DNA of 13,868 nt from the NCBI GenBank assembly GCA_945957225.1, contig CAMFKK010000023.1, positions 1 to 13,868 on the forward strand. Direction: 5' to 3'. The notes under the pieces were generated by a model. The model was given only the letters and a program-made list of their open reading frames with translations. It searched no databases and was not told where the DNA came from. Shown here in pieces: positions 7,504 to 13,868 of this stretch (positions are counted from its first letter, which is position 1; every line of letters begins with the position of its first letter). A program made the translations under genes and the position numbers. The DNA is from an uncultured Sphingobacteriia bacterium (GTDB lineage: Bacteria > Bacteroidota > Bacteroidia > Chitinophagales > Chitinophagaceae).

Positions 7504-8865
7504 ATGAAAATTTTGAAAATCTTCTTAAAATCTATCATGATCATCATGGCTTTTGTCATGATAGCCATCCCATTTTTTATTCGAAAGGTAGATAGAACAC
7601 CCATTGAACAAACTACGTTTCATCAACAAATGCTTTCCATATTTGATAGCATCAAAAAACATCCAATAACAATTGATACTGGAGCCCAGTTATTTGCTGG
7701 TTGGGCAAAATCCAATCTTACCCCAACCAAACCCATGCCCACTGCGGGTTATGGCAAAAGAGAGGGTAAGCCCTATCAAACCATACATGATAGCATTTAT
7801 GCCAGGGCCATTTATTTGCAACAAGGACAAACTCAAGCAGCTATTGTAAGTTGTGACTTGCTCATTATTCCTCCAGAACTCACGCTCCTCTTAAAACAAA
7901 AAATGCCCAGTGTTGGCATGGATTTTTCTCAGGTCTATATTGGTGCCACCCATTCACACAATAGCATTGGAGGATGGGGAAAGCGTTATATTGGAGAACT
8001 CTTTGCTGGTAAATATGATGCGGCAATGGTGGAACAATTAGCAGAAAAAATTGTGCAAGCCATTAACATCGCCAAAGGCAAAGCAAGATCAATTCAAATG
8101 TCTTATGCCAGTATGACCCAGCCAGATTTGGTAAAGAATAGAACGGTGGGTGATAAGGGAACAGAAGATCCCTTTTTAAGAGCCTTGTATTTGCAAGGAT
8201 TGGAACCCAATGCTCCAAAAGCCATACTAACCAGTTTTGCAGCACATGCCACTACGCTAAGCGATTCCGTGATGCGTTTGAGTAGAGATTACCCAGGCCA
8301 ATTAGTAGATGGGCTAGAAAAAAATCTTGGTTTTGACCAGGCCTTGCATTTGGCTGGGGCAGTTGGTAGTATGGGTCCAGAAGAGAAAGCCAATCAATCT
8401 GATTGGGAACAATTAAACCATCTAGCAAAGGGTCTTGAAAATGCCATTCAACAAAATACCATTCGTCAGCCACTTCAAACCAATCTAAAAGTGCTTACGC
8501 TAAACTTGCCCATGCGTGAACCCCAATGGCGTTTTGCCAAAGATTGGTGTTTTAGACATTGGCTTTGGACCAAGCTCTATGGTGATTATGAGAATGAAGT
8601 AAAAATGTTGCAGATAGGAAATTTAGTGATGGTGGGGCTTCCCTGTGATTTTAGTGGAGAACTCATGAAAGACTTAACAGACTATGCAAACTCCAAGGGC
8701 AAGCAATTAATGGTCACCAGTTTCAATGGTGGCTATGTGGGTTATATAACTAAAGACAGTTACTATGATCGGCCGGGTTATGAAACTAGGATCATGAATT
8801 GGTTTGGACCAGGTAATGCCGCATATTTTAGTGAAGTGGTGCGGAAATTAGTAGATCTTCCTTAA
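7504..8865 (+). CDS. Membrane-anchored neutral/alkaline ceramidase-like hydrolase (N-terminal domain only)
   Basis: A 453-residue protein resembling the catalytic domain of neutral/alkaline non-lysosomal ceramidases, zinc amidases that split ceramide into sphingoid base and fatty acid. I start it at ATG 7504; an in-frame TTG at 7501 is less likely. Residues about 4-26 form one hydrophobic segment preceded by lysines, an uncleaved signal-anchor or signal peptide, so the enzyme should sit in the periplasm. Family signs are AGWAKSNLTPT (67-75), ARAIYLQ, SCDLL, ATHSHNSIGG with His150 and His152, and FAAHATTL with His248. The C-terminal part has LPCDFSGEL and FNGGYVGYIT, the regions that in Pseudomonas ceramidase supply Glu and Tyr zinc ligands; here the Glu position seems to be Asp. 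Classical enzymes are about 650 residues with an extra C-terminal domain that is absent here. Bacteroidota make sphingolipids, so a ceramide-like substrate is plausible but unproven. Confidence 0.8.
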   Translation: MKILKIFLKSIMIIMAFVMIAIPFFIRKVDRTPIEQTTFHQQMLSIFDSIKKHPITIDTGAQLFAGWAKSNLTPTKPMPTAGYGKREGKPYQTIHDSIYARAIYLQQGQTQAAIVSCDLLIIPPELTLLLKQKMPSVGMDFSQVYIGATHSHNSIGGWGKRYIGELFAGKYDAAMVEQLAEKIVQAINIAKGKARSIQMSYASMTQPDLVKNRTVGDKGTEDPFLRALYLQGLEPNAPKAILTSFAAHATTLSDSVMRLSRDYPGQLVDGLEKNLGFDQALHLAGAVGSMGPEEKANQSDWEQLNHLAKGLENAIQQNTIRQPLQTNLKVLTLNLPMREPQWRFAKDWCFRHWLWTKLYGDYENEVKMLQIGNLVMVGLPCDFSGELMKDLTDYANSKGKQLMVTSFNGGYVGYITKDSYYDRPGYETRIMNWFGPGNAAYFSEVVRKLVDLP

Positions 8866-8889
8866 TCCATATTATTGCTGCCCATCCGC

Positions 8890-8897
8890 TATCTTCG
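8890..8897 (+). promoter_or_regulatory. Possible -7 box for the CDGSH gene
   Basis: TATCTTCG lies 10 bases before ATG 8908 and matches the Bacteroidota -7 consensus TAnnTTTG except for C at the sixth position. No TTG lies at the usual distance upstream (the nearest, 8875-8877, is only 12 bases away). It would give a very short leader. This is a weak call. Confidence 0.25.
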
Positions 8898-8907
8898 TTC
8901 AAAAAAA

Positions 8908-9132
8908 ATGGCAACCAAGATTACCATCAACGATAATGGATCCATGAAAGTGGAAGGAGATTTTACCATTGTAGACAGAGAAGGCAATGTCTATGACCTA
9001 GCAGGTAGAGAAGTAGTAGGCCTGTGCCGATGTGGCCTAAGTAAAAACAAACCCTTCTGCGACGGGTCGCACAAGGGTGAGTTTCAACACGAGGCAAAGG
9101 CTTTTGCCCTTCCTCCCAAAAAGACTTTATAA
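8908..9132 (+). CDS. CDGSH iron-sulfur domain protein
   Basis: A 74-residue protein starting at ATG 8908, preceded by a run of eight A. An in-frame TTG at 8875 gives an 11-residue extension that looks unlike coding sequence, so I reject it. The signature CRCGLSKNKPFCDGSH (residues 40-55) fits the CDGSH consensus C-x-C-x2-S-x3-P-x-C-D-G-S-H exactly. Cys40, Cys42, Cys51 and His55 would bind one redox-active, pH-labile [2Fe-2S] cluster. The N-terminal 35 residues form a short beta-rich section (KITINDNGSMKVEGDF) typical of small bacterial CDGSH proteins that act as cytosolic homodimers. There is no membrane anchor, unlike mitoNEET. Its exact role (electron or cluster transfer) is unknown. It ends two bases before the convergent cyclophilin gene. 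Confidence 0.93.
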   Translation: MATKITINDNGSMKVEGDFTIVDREGNVYDLAGREVVGLCRCGLSKNKPFCDGSHKGEFQHEAKAFALPPKKTL

Positions 9133-9134
9133 GA

Positions 9135-9581
9135 CTAGATCAGTTCTACCTTGGTCATCACGTCTCCACCTTTAATTTGGTCTAAGACTTCAAAACCATC
9201 GGTCAATTTGCCAAAGCAGGTATGAACACCGTCTAAGTGTCTTACACCTGCACGGTTATGACAAATGAAAAACTGTGAACCACCAGTGTTTCTACCACGG
9301 TGTGCCATTGACAGCACGCCACGGTCATGAATTTGCTTAGAACCACTGGTTTCACACTGAATGGAATAGCCTGGACCACCCGCGCCAGTTCCATCAGGGC
9401 AACCACCTTGGATCATGAAATTGGGAATCACGCGGTGAAAAGTTAGACCGTTATAAAAACCCTCGTTGATCAATTTTTTAAAGTTGGCAACGGCAATTGG
9501 TGCGTCATCGTCATAGAGTTCAAAACTCATGACGCCCTTTGCGGTATGGATTTGGCCCTTTGTTAAGATTTGTTCGCTCAT
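9135..9581 (-). CDS. Cytosolic cyclophilin-type peptidyl-prolyl cis-trans isomerase
   Basis: A 148-residue single-domain cyclophilin that catalyses cis-trans isomerisation of X-Pro bonds during protein folding. Core motifs are present: FHRVIPNFMIQGG with catalytic Arg50 and binding-pocket Phe55, Met56 and Gln58, then DGTGAGGPGY, LSMAHRGRNTGGSQFFI with Gln103 and Phe105, and HLDGVHTCFGKLTDG. His115 stands where human cyclophilin A has Trp121, as in many bacterial forms, which usually lowers cyclosporin binding. There is no signal peptide, so it should be cytosolic, like PpiB. Its length is normal for the compact bacterial type. It runs opposite to its neighbours: its stop is two bases from the CDGSH stop, and its start lies 59 bases from the methyltransferase start. 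Confidence 0.95.
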   Translation of the reverse strand: MSEQILTKGQIHTAKGVMSFELYDDDAPIAVANFKKLINEGFYNGLTFHRVIPNFMIQGGCPDGTGAGGPGYSIQCETSGSKQIHDRGVLSMAHRGRNTGGSQFFICHNRAGVRHLDGVHTCFGKLTDGFEVLDQIKGGDVMTKVELI

Positions 9582-9640
9582 GAAATATATTTTTTGCGAA
9601 ACTAGTCTATCACGGGCATTTTACCATCATTAAAGCAATT
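9582..9640. promoter_or_regulatory. Divergent intergenic region between cyclophilin and methyltransferase genes
   Basis: These 59 bases must hold the promoters of both divergent genes unless one lies inside a coding region. On the minus strand TAGTTTCG (9604-9597) is a one-mismatch -7 box, 15 bases before the cyclophilin ATG, followed by an A-rich leader. No TTG at the right distance was found. No matching box was found on the plus strand for the methyltransferase. Confidence 0.3.
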
Positions 9641-10267
9641 ATGGAATCAATTGTAGCAGACCTACAGGAATTTAAATTGGGCAATCAAATATTAAAAATT
9701 TGGGTGCCCAATTTTCAAGCCTTGCAAGAAAGTCACCAATCAAGTGCCTATGGCGATGCCCCTTTTTGGGGAAGGGTATGGCCCTCTGCACTGGCCATGA
9801 TTGAATTTTTAAAGGCAAACCCAAATTATATTCAAGACAAGCATGTCTTAGAACTGGCTGCAGGAATTGGTCTTCCTTCTTTTTATGCTAGTCAATCTGC
9901 TAGAGAAATAATGGTGTCTGATTATGCCAAAGATGCGGTAGAATGGATGAAAAAAAATATTCAGGAAAATGGTTTGGTCAATCTCAAGACCCAACAACTC
10001 AATTGGCATGCAATTCCTTCAGACCTGCATCCAGATACGCTCTTGCTCTGCGATGTGAATTATGATCCACAACAATTTGAAGCCCTTTTAAAGATGATTC
10101 AGGGTTTTCTTTCAGCAGGAACTACCATTCTCTTAACCACCCCACAACGATTGGTAGGTAGATCCTTTGTCAGTGCCTTATTAAAAAATGTCATTGTCAA
10201 TGAAGTCTTGGAAATACAGCAAGAAGAAAATTTACACTTGATAAATGTGTTGGTCTTGGTACAATAG
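9641..10267 (+). CDS. METTL20/METTL21-like protein lysine methyltransferase (Methyltransf_16-type)
   Basis: A 208-residue SAM-dependent methyltransferase. The N-terminal APFWGRVWPSALAM (40-53) is the aromatic motif that precedes the SAM fold in this family. Motif I reads ELAAGIGLPS (71-80), the acidic residue that binds SAM ribose is in VSDYA (Asp94), and the family's D-x-x-Y post-II motif is DVNY at 138-141. These features favour the seven-beta-strand lysine methyltransferases such as ETFB-KMT (METTL20) and its bacterial relatives over small-molecule methyltransferases. Bacterial METTL20 proteins modify electron-transfer flavoprotein beta, but no ETF gene is nearby, so the target is open. 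It is cytosolic. It stands alone, divergent from the cyclophilin and 81 bases ahead of the carotenoid oxygenase gene. Confidence 0.78.
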   Translation: MESIVADLQEFKLGNQILKIWVPNFQALQESHQSSAYGDAPFWGRVWPSALAMIEFLKANPNYIQDKHVLELAAGIGLPSFYASQSAREIMVSDYAKDAVEWMKKNIQENGLVNLKTQQLNWHAIPSDLHPDTLLLCDVNYDPQQFEALLKMIQGFLSAGTTILLTTPQRLVGRSFVSALLKNVIVNEVLEIQQEENLHLINVLVLVQ

Positions 10268-10276
10268 TTATATTTG
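10250..10276 (+). promoter_or_regulatory. Candidate promoter of the carotenoid oxygenase/kinase-like operon
   Basis: TATATTTG at 10269-10276 is a full match to the Bacteroidota -7 consensus TAnnTTTG. It begins two bases after the methyltransferase stop codon. TTG at 10250-10252 lies 16 bases upstream, one base short of the usual range for the -33 element. Transcription would begin near 10280 and give a leader of roughly 65-70 bases before ATG 10349. Confidence 0.38.
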
Positions 10277-10348
10277 AGTACCCCCTCCTATTTATCATTA
10301 TTTTTCTTAATTTGAATCTCTTATTTACGAGTCCCTAAAATCGTTTTC

Positions 10349-12514
10349 ATGAGAAAATCTGCGCTCACTTATGCTTCTAGAGAAGAGATAGAAGTTGACT
10401 TGAAATGTATAGAAGGAGTTGTTCCCACAGACATGGATGGTTTTGTCTTTATCAATTCTCCAGTAGGTACGGTGAATAGTAGTACACCTATTCCCAAAAA
10501 GAATCCTGATGGAACAGATAATCCAGAATGGGGGCAAATGGTCTTTAATGGAGACGGAATGTTATTCCGCTTTGATTGTACTGTGCCAGGAAAAATAAGG
10601 GTTAAATCGGCCCTGTTAAAAACGCCCTGTTATTATGCAGATGAAGCCAGTAAATGGGGAACAGATTATTATAAAAATGGCATTTTTTTCAAGAGCAAGG
10701 GTATTGCTAGAACCTCTAGCACGCTTGGGTCAAGAAACCAAGCCAATACTTCTATTGCGGCTTTCAAGTTTCCAGGAAATCAGCATACAAGGATTACCGT
10801 AAATTTTGACGCGGGTCGTCCATTTGAAGTGGATCCCAAGTCCATGAAAGTAATTTCTGCCATTGGTTATAATAAGGAATGGAGTGAATCTCTTTCTTTT
10901 GTAATACAAGAAGATGTATTTGAATTGGTACAGTCTTCTGCCCATCCATGTTTTGATCCAGTAACCCAAGAGTTCTTCACGGTCTGTTTTAGAAAGAGTA
11001 TGAATAACCTGGTATTCACCAGTATTTTTAGTTTAGACCTTACCAGAATTTGGCATATCAGTAATCGCTTTTTTAAAAAAGTCTATCGCTTCTTGCAATC
11101 CATTGTAAAATTCATTGGAAAATTATGTAGGGGTCTAGCAAGGGCTTTTATGGGATTTGTTTTTCCTGCCTATCTAGAAAAATTAAAAGAAGACGATACC
11201 AGCCCCAATGAAGAGAAACAGGAAGATATTTTTGGCATGGTCAACTCTGTGAGTATTTTAAAGTGGACAGGGAAAGGAAAATTACAGACTTGGAATATAG
11301 TTGGACCTAAGGGGAAAAACTTGGTCATTCACCAGACCATGCACCAAACTGCATTGAGCAAGGACTTTATTGTGCTAGTTGATAGCTCACTCAAGTTTGC
11401 GCTGGATATCATGACCAATATGCCTTTTCCAAAATATCCCTTGCTCAATAATATTGCCAGGTGGTGTGTTGCAAAAGCCATGGAACCCAATACGCCATTG
11501 TATTTGGTAAAGCGTGCTGACTTAGTAGAGGGTGTTACAGATGTTAAGGCGCGTAAAGTAATGGTTGACCTAGAAACGGTACATTATGCGGTGGAATATG
11601 AGAATCCTAATAACGATATTACTATTTATACATCACACAATGCGGCCTCCTGTGCAGCGGAATGGGTAAGACCTTATGATACATTGGGGATTGAACCCAC
11701 CAAACCCGTTTTAGAAAATACCATTGGTCTAATGGCCAGTGGAGAAATGGATATTGGTAGGGCGGGTAAATTTGTCATCAATGGTATTACCGGCCAAAAA
11801 AAGGAATCGGTCAAAGTTTGGCAAAAAGGATTTGAAGGAGATGATACTGCCCAACTCAAAGAAGCTCATACTTGGGCAGTGGGTTTGAATACTTTTAAGG
11901 ATATGGCTTCTGCGGATGTTCCCAATAAAAATATCCCTTATATTTTCTGGCAATCATATGGGTTGGATTATAGATTATTGACCAATTTTATCAGGAAAAT
12001 GTATGGTAAATACCAACATAGGAAGATACCCGTAAAGAAAATGCTGGAGTATACCAAGAAAGGTGTTCCATTTTGTTTGAGTAGGATGAATACGGCCACT
12101 ATGGAATTTGAAGACTGGTTTCATTTTGAGATGAATCAAAACCTAAGATCCTTACAGTTTGTTCCAAAGAAAAATGCTTCAGAAAGCTTACCACCTGAAC
12201 TAAATGGCTATATTTTGTGTACCATGGTCAATGGAACTGCTGATTTGGAAGCAGATGCTTATACACGAGAAGTTTGGCTTTTTGATGCTGCCAATTTAAA
12301 ACAGGGTCCTGTTTGCAAAATGGCTCATGATGATTTTCAATTTGCGTTTACCATACATTCAGTTTGGATTCCAGATTGCGAACCCTCGCCAGCAGATTAT
12401 ATAGTTAGTCCTATTGAAGATTATACTGAGGTTCTAAATAGATTCACCAACCAAGAAAAAAAAGCTTTGCTGGAAACATTTATGAAAAAAGAAGTCTTTC
12501 CGCATTATCAATAA
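10349..12514 (+). CDS. Carotenoid oxygenase-family (CCD/RPE65-like) non-heme iron enzyme, enlarged
   Basis: A 721-residue relative of carotenoid cleavage dioxygenases, seven-bladed propeller enzymes that use Fe(II) and O2 to split carotenoids, apocarotenoids or stilbenes. Family traces include GFVFINSPVGT, FNGDGMLFRFD, NTSIAAF, RPFEVDP and EVWLFDAANLKQGP. Four candidate iron-binding histidines lie in the expected contexts: His199 (SAHPCFDP), His332 (MHQTALSKDF), His412 (VHYAVEYEN) and His670 (FTIHSVWIP). Gaps between them are 133, 80 and 258 residues. In the 490-residue Synechocystis enzyme (His183, 238, 304, 484) they are 55, 66 and 180. The first extra block, about residues 220-295, includes a basic aromatic stretch (231-276) without any Asp or Glu and then an acidic linker. 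An acidic second-shell Glu seems to be Asp154 here. There is no signal peptide. The kinase-like gene starts three bases after the stop. The substrate is unknown. Confidence 0.82.
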   Translation: MRKSALTYASREEIEVDLKCIEGVVPTDMDGFVFINSPVGTVNSSTPIPKKNPDGTDNPEWGQMVFNGDGMLFRFDCTVPGKIRVKSALLKTPCYYADEASKWGTDYYKNGIFFKSKGIARTSSTLGSRNQANTSIAAFKFPGNQHTRITVNFDAGRPFEVDPKSMKVISAIGYNKEWSESLSFVIQEDVFELVQSSAHPCFDPVTQEFFTVCFRKSMNNLVFTSIFSLDLTRIWHISNRFFKKVYRFLQSIVKFIGKLCRGLARAFMGFVFPAYLEKLKEDDTSPNEEKQEDIFGMVNSVSILKWTGKGKLQTWNIVGPKGKNLVIHQTMHQTALSKDFIVLVDSSLKFALDIMTNMPFPKYPLLNNIARWCVAKAMEPNTPLYLVKRADLVEGVTDVKARKVMVDLETVHYAVEYENPNNDITIYTSHNAASCAAEWVRPYDTLGIEPTKPVLENTIGLMASGEMDIGRAGKFVINGITGQKKESVKVWQKGFEGDDTAQLKEAHTWAVGLNTFKDMASADVPNKNIPYIFWQSYGLDYRLLTNFIRKMYGKYQHRKIPVKKMLEYTKKGVPFCLSRMNTATMEFEDWFHFEMNQNLRSLQFVPKKNASESLPPELNGYILCTMVNGTADLEADAYTREVWLFDAANLKQGPVCKMAHDDFQFAFTIHSVWIPDCEPSPADYIVSPIEDYTEVLNRFTNQEKKALLETFMKKEVFPHYQ

Positions 12515-12517
12515 AGC

Positions 12518-13868
12518 ATGGACGCAGGTAAAACAAAAGATACAAAAATGCTGGAAACCATCCATGCCCATTACTTTCAAAAGACAAAGGATGGTGGCCT
12601 CGTTTTGTTAAAAACTTATAAGACGCCTTGGCCAGGCATAGCGGATAAGGAATTGGACAATGCTAAAATGCTCCCCATGAATGAGCATTTTTTCACACCA
12701 ATTGGTAAGGATGAACAAGATGGTTTATACTATCCCTTTTTTCATTTGCAAACATTAGATCAATGGATTGAGAGTCAACAAATTGACCGAGCATATACCC
12801 AAAAAGCATTTGGTATTGCCAAACAAATTATTCAGATTATTGCACAATTACACAAGTCAAAGTATTTGCATGGTGCCATTAATCCCCATCATATATTAAT
12901 AGACAATCAAGATCAGTTGCATTTGAGTGAATGGACTTTTCTAACAGATGCACGTAAGCCAAGATTAATTGAAAAGGAGCGCTATCTTTCGGCAGGTATT
13001 ATCCATTATATAGCACCCGAGCAAACAGGCAGATACAATGTAAAACCTGGTTATTATACAGATATATATGGCATAGGAGCTACTTTGTACAAATTATTTA
13101 CAGGTCTAGTTCCATTTGATGGAAATGATACTATGGCCATCATTTATAAGCACCTCACATTTGACCCTATTGTTGCACATGAGCAAAACCCTTATATGGG
13201 TAAAGCCCTTTCTGAACTAATTGCAAGCTTGTTAAACAAAGATCCTTTAAAAAGGCTGATAGGTTCAGATGCTACACTTTTTGCTTTAGATCAAGCTTAC
13301 CAATATTTTGAAAAAGGAGACTTGGATCAGTCCTTGGGAATAGTAAGTAGTTCTCAACAACAGCACTTTATTTTAACACACCATTTTCCTTCCATATTTG
13401 AATCCAAAGTGGCTTATTTTCTAAGTCATTACCACCAGGCAGTAGAAGCTGGAGAATGTTTTTTATTTTTTGTGGAGGGTGTAAAAGGGTCTGGTAAACA
13501 ATACGCCATTAACCACTTTTGTGAAAGAGTAGCCAATAGAAAAAACTTAGTGGTAGACGCTATTTTTCTAAAAGATGATCCTGTTCCTTATGACGCGTTT
13601 AAACATATTCTAGATCAGATAACCAAGTATTATCTTTCACAGAGTCAGGAAGAATTGAATGCATTTATCAATGCCTGTAAAGAACATTTGGGAACCGCAT
13701 CCAATATCCTATTAGATATTTGCCCAGACTTAAAGCAAATTATACCCTATGTAAAACAATACAAAGAAGAAGGGCCATTGGAATTGCAGAACCAATTAAT
13801 CTATGCTTTTGCAACATTTTTGAAAACCTTTTTAGAAATGGATAAGCGCTTGCTTATCTGTTTAAGAG
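12518..13868 (+). CDS. Large signalling protein, N-terminal part: degenerate kinase-like domain plus AAA-type ATPase
   Basis: The frame is open for 450 codons from ATG 12518 to the right edge with no stop, so the gene is cut. A second ATG at 12548 is possible, but 12518 sits three bases after the upstream stop and suggests coupling. Residues about 11-260 resemble a Ser/Thr kinase fold: LVLLKTY with beta-3 Lys32, IAPEQTGR (APE, 166-168), YYTDIYGIGATLYKLFTG (helix F Asp182) and KDPLKR. The catalytic loop, however, reads HGAINPHH (118-125; Asp to Ala, Lys to Asn, Asn to His), DFG reads EWT (138-140), and no glycine loop is visible. Residues about 290-450 resemble the predicted-ATPase (AAA_16-like) domain that follows the kinase in HstK-type hybrid kinases, including VPYDAFKHILDQI and LLDICPDLKQII. 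The P-loop GVKGSGKQ (321-328) has Gln for Ser/Thr. Relatives continue into GAF and histidine-kinase domains, which would lie off-window. Confidence 0.8.
   Translation, partial: MDAGKTKDTKMLETIHAHYFQKTKDGGLVLLKTYKTPWPGIADKELDNAKMLPMNEHFFTPIGKDEQDGLYYPFFHLQTLDQWIESQQIDRAYTQKAFGIAKQIIQIIAQLHKSKYLHGAINPHHILIDNQDQLHLSEWTFLTDARKPRLIEKERYLSAGIIHYIAPEQTGRYNVKPGYYTDIYGIGATLYKLFTGLVPFDGNDTMAIIYKHLTFDPIVAHEQNPYMGKALSELIASLLNKDPLKRLIGSDATLFALDQAYQYFEKGDLDQSLGIVSSSQQQHFILTHHFPSIFESKVAYFLSHYHQAVEAGECFLFFVEGVKGSGKQYAINHFCERVANRKNLVVDAIFLKDDPVPYDAFKHILDQITKYYLSQSQEELNAFINACKEHLGTASNILLDICPDLKQIIPYVKQYKEEGPLELQNQLIYAFATFLKTFLEMDKRLLICLR

Noticed and set aside
8875..8907. TTG-initiated N-terminal extension of the CDGSH protein
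   Set aside because: The extra residues are unlike the family, and ATG 8908 gives a normal-length 74-residue protein.
10325..10969. Minus-strand open frames opposite the carotenoid oxygenase
   Set aside because: They are short, low-complexity translations opposite conserved coding sequence, with no supporting motif.

Overview
The window looks like chromosomal DNA from a member of the Bacteroidota, most likely a Chitinophagaceae-like or related soil/freshwater lineage. The evidence is an AT-rich composition, the absence of clear Shine-Dalgarno sequences, TAnnTTTG-like -7 boxes, and a large secreted protein ending in a type IX secretion (T9SS) sorting domain with a YPNP motif. The genus cannot be fixed from the sequence alone. 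I see no rRNA, tRNA, CRISPR array, insertion sequence or phage gene. The stretch reads as dense housekeeping and accessory chromosome, with only one intergenic gap near 300 bases.

Layout, left to right. (1) 1-3359: dabA, cut by the left edge, then dabB. Together they form the two-subunit DAB inorganic-carbon accumulation system, a carbonic-anhydrase-like zinc protein on a NuoL-like membrane subunit. (2) 3648-6449: a 933-residue secreted multidomain protein with a beta-propeller-like core, Ig-like modules and a T9SS tail. (3) 6469-8865: a Gfo/Idh/MocA oxidoreductase followed by a membrane-anchored neutral-ceramidase-like hydrolase, probably co-transcribed. (4) 8908-9581: a small CDGSH iron-sulfur protein and a cytosolic cyclophilin, facing tail to tail with only two bases between them. 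(5) 9641-10267: a METTL20/METTL21-like lysine methyltransferase, divergent from the cyclophilin. (6) 10349-13868: a long carotenoid-oxygenase-family enzyme and, three bases later, the start of a large signalling protein cut by the right edge. The visible part of that protein is a kinase-like domain followed by an AAA-type ATPase.

The most unusual part is region 6. The kinase-like domain has lost its catalytic aspartate (HRD reads HGA), and its DFG position reads EWT. The following P-loop ends in Gln instead of Ser/Thr. The family resemblance is to the very large kinase/ATPase/histidine-kinase hybrids of the HstK type, but here both visible nucleotide-using domains look degenerate. The upstream carotenoid oxygenase keeps four candidate iron-binding histidines. 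It carries an insert of about 80-100 residues that holds a long stretch rich in basic and aromatic residues with no acidic residue, a plausible membrane-docking element. The tight coupling suggests that apocarotenoid production or sensing and this signalling protein act together. That is inference.

The dabAB pair at the left edge is a second point of interest. DabB keeps the Glu and Lys of the first proton-channel half, but several polar residues that are conserved in NuoL are replaced.
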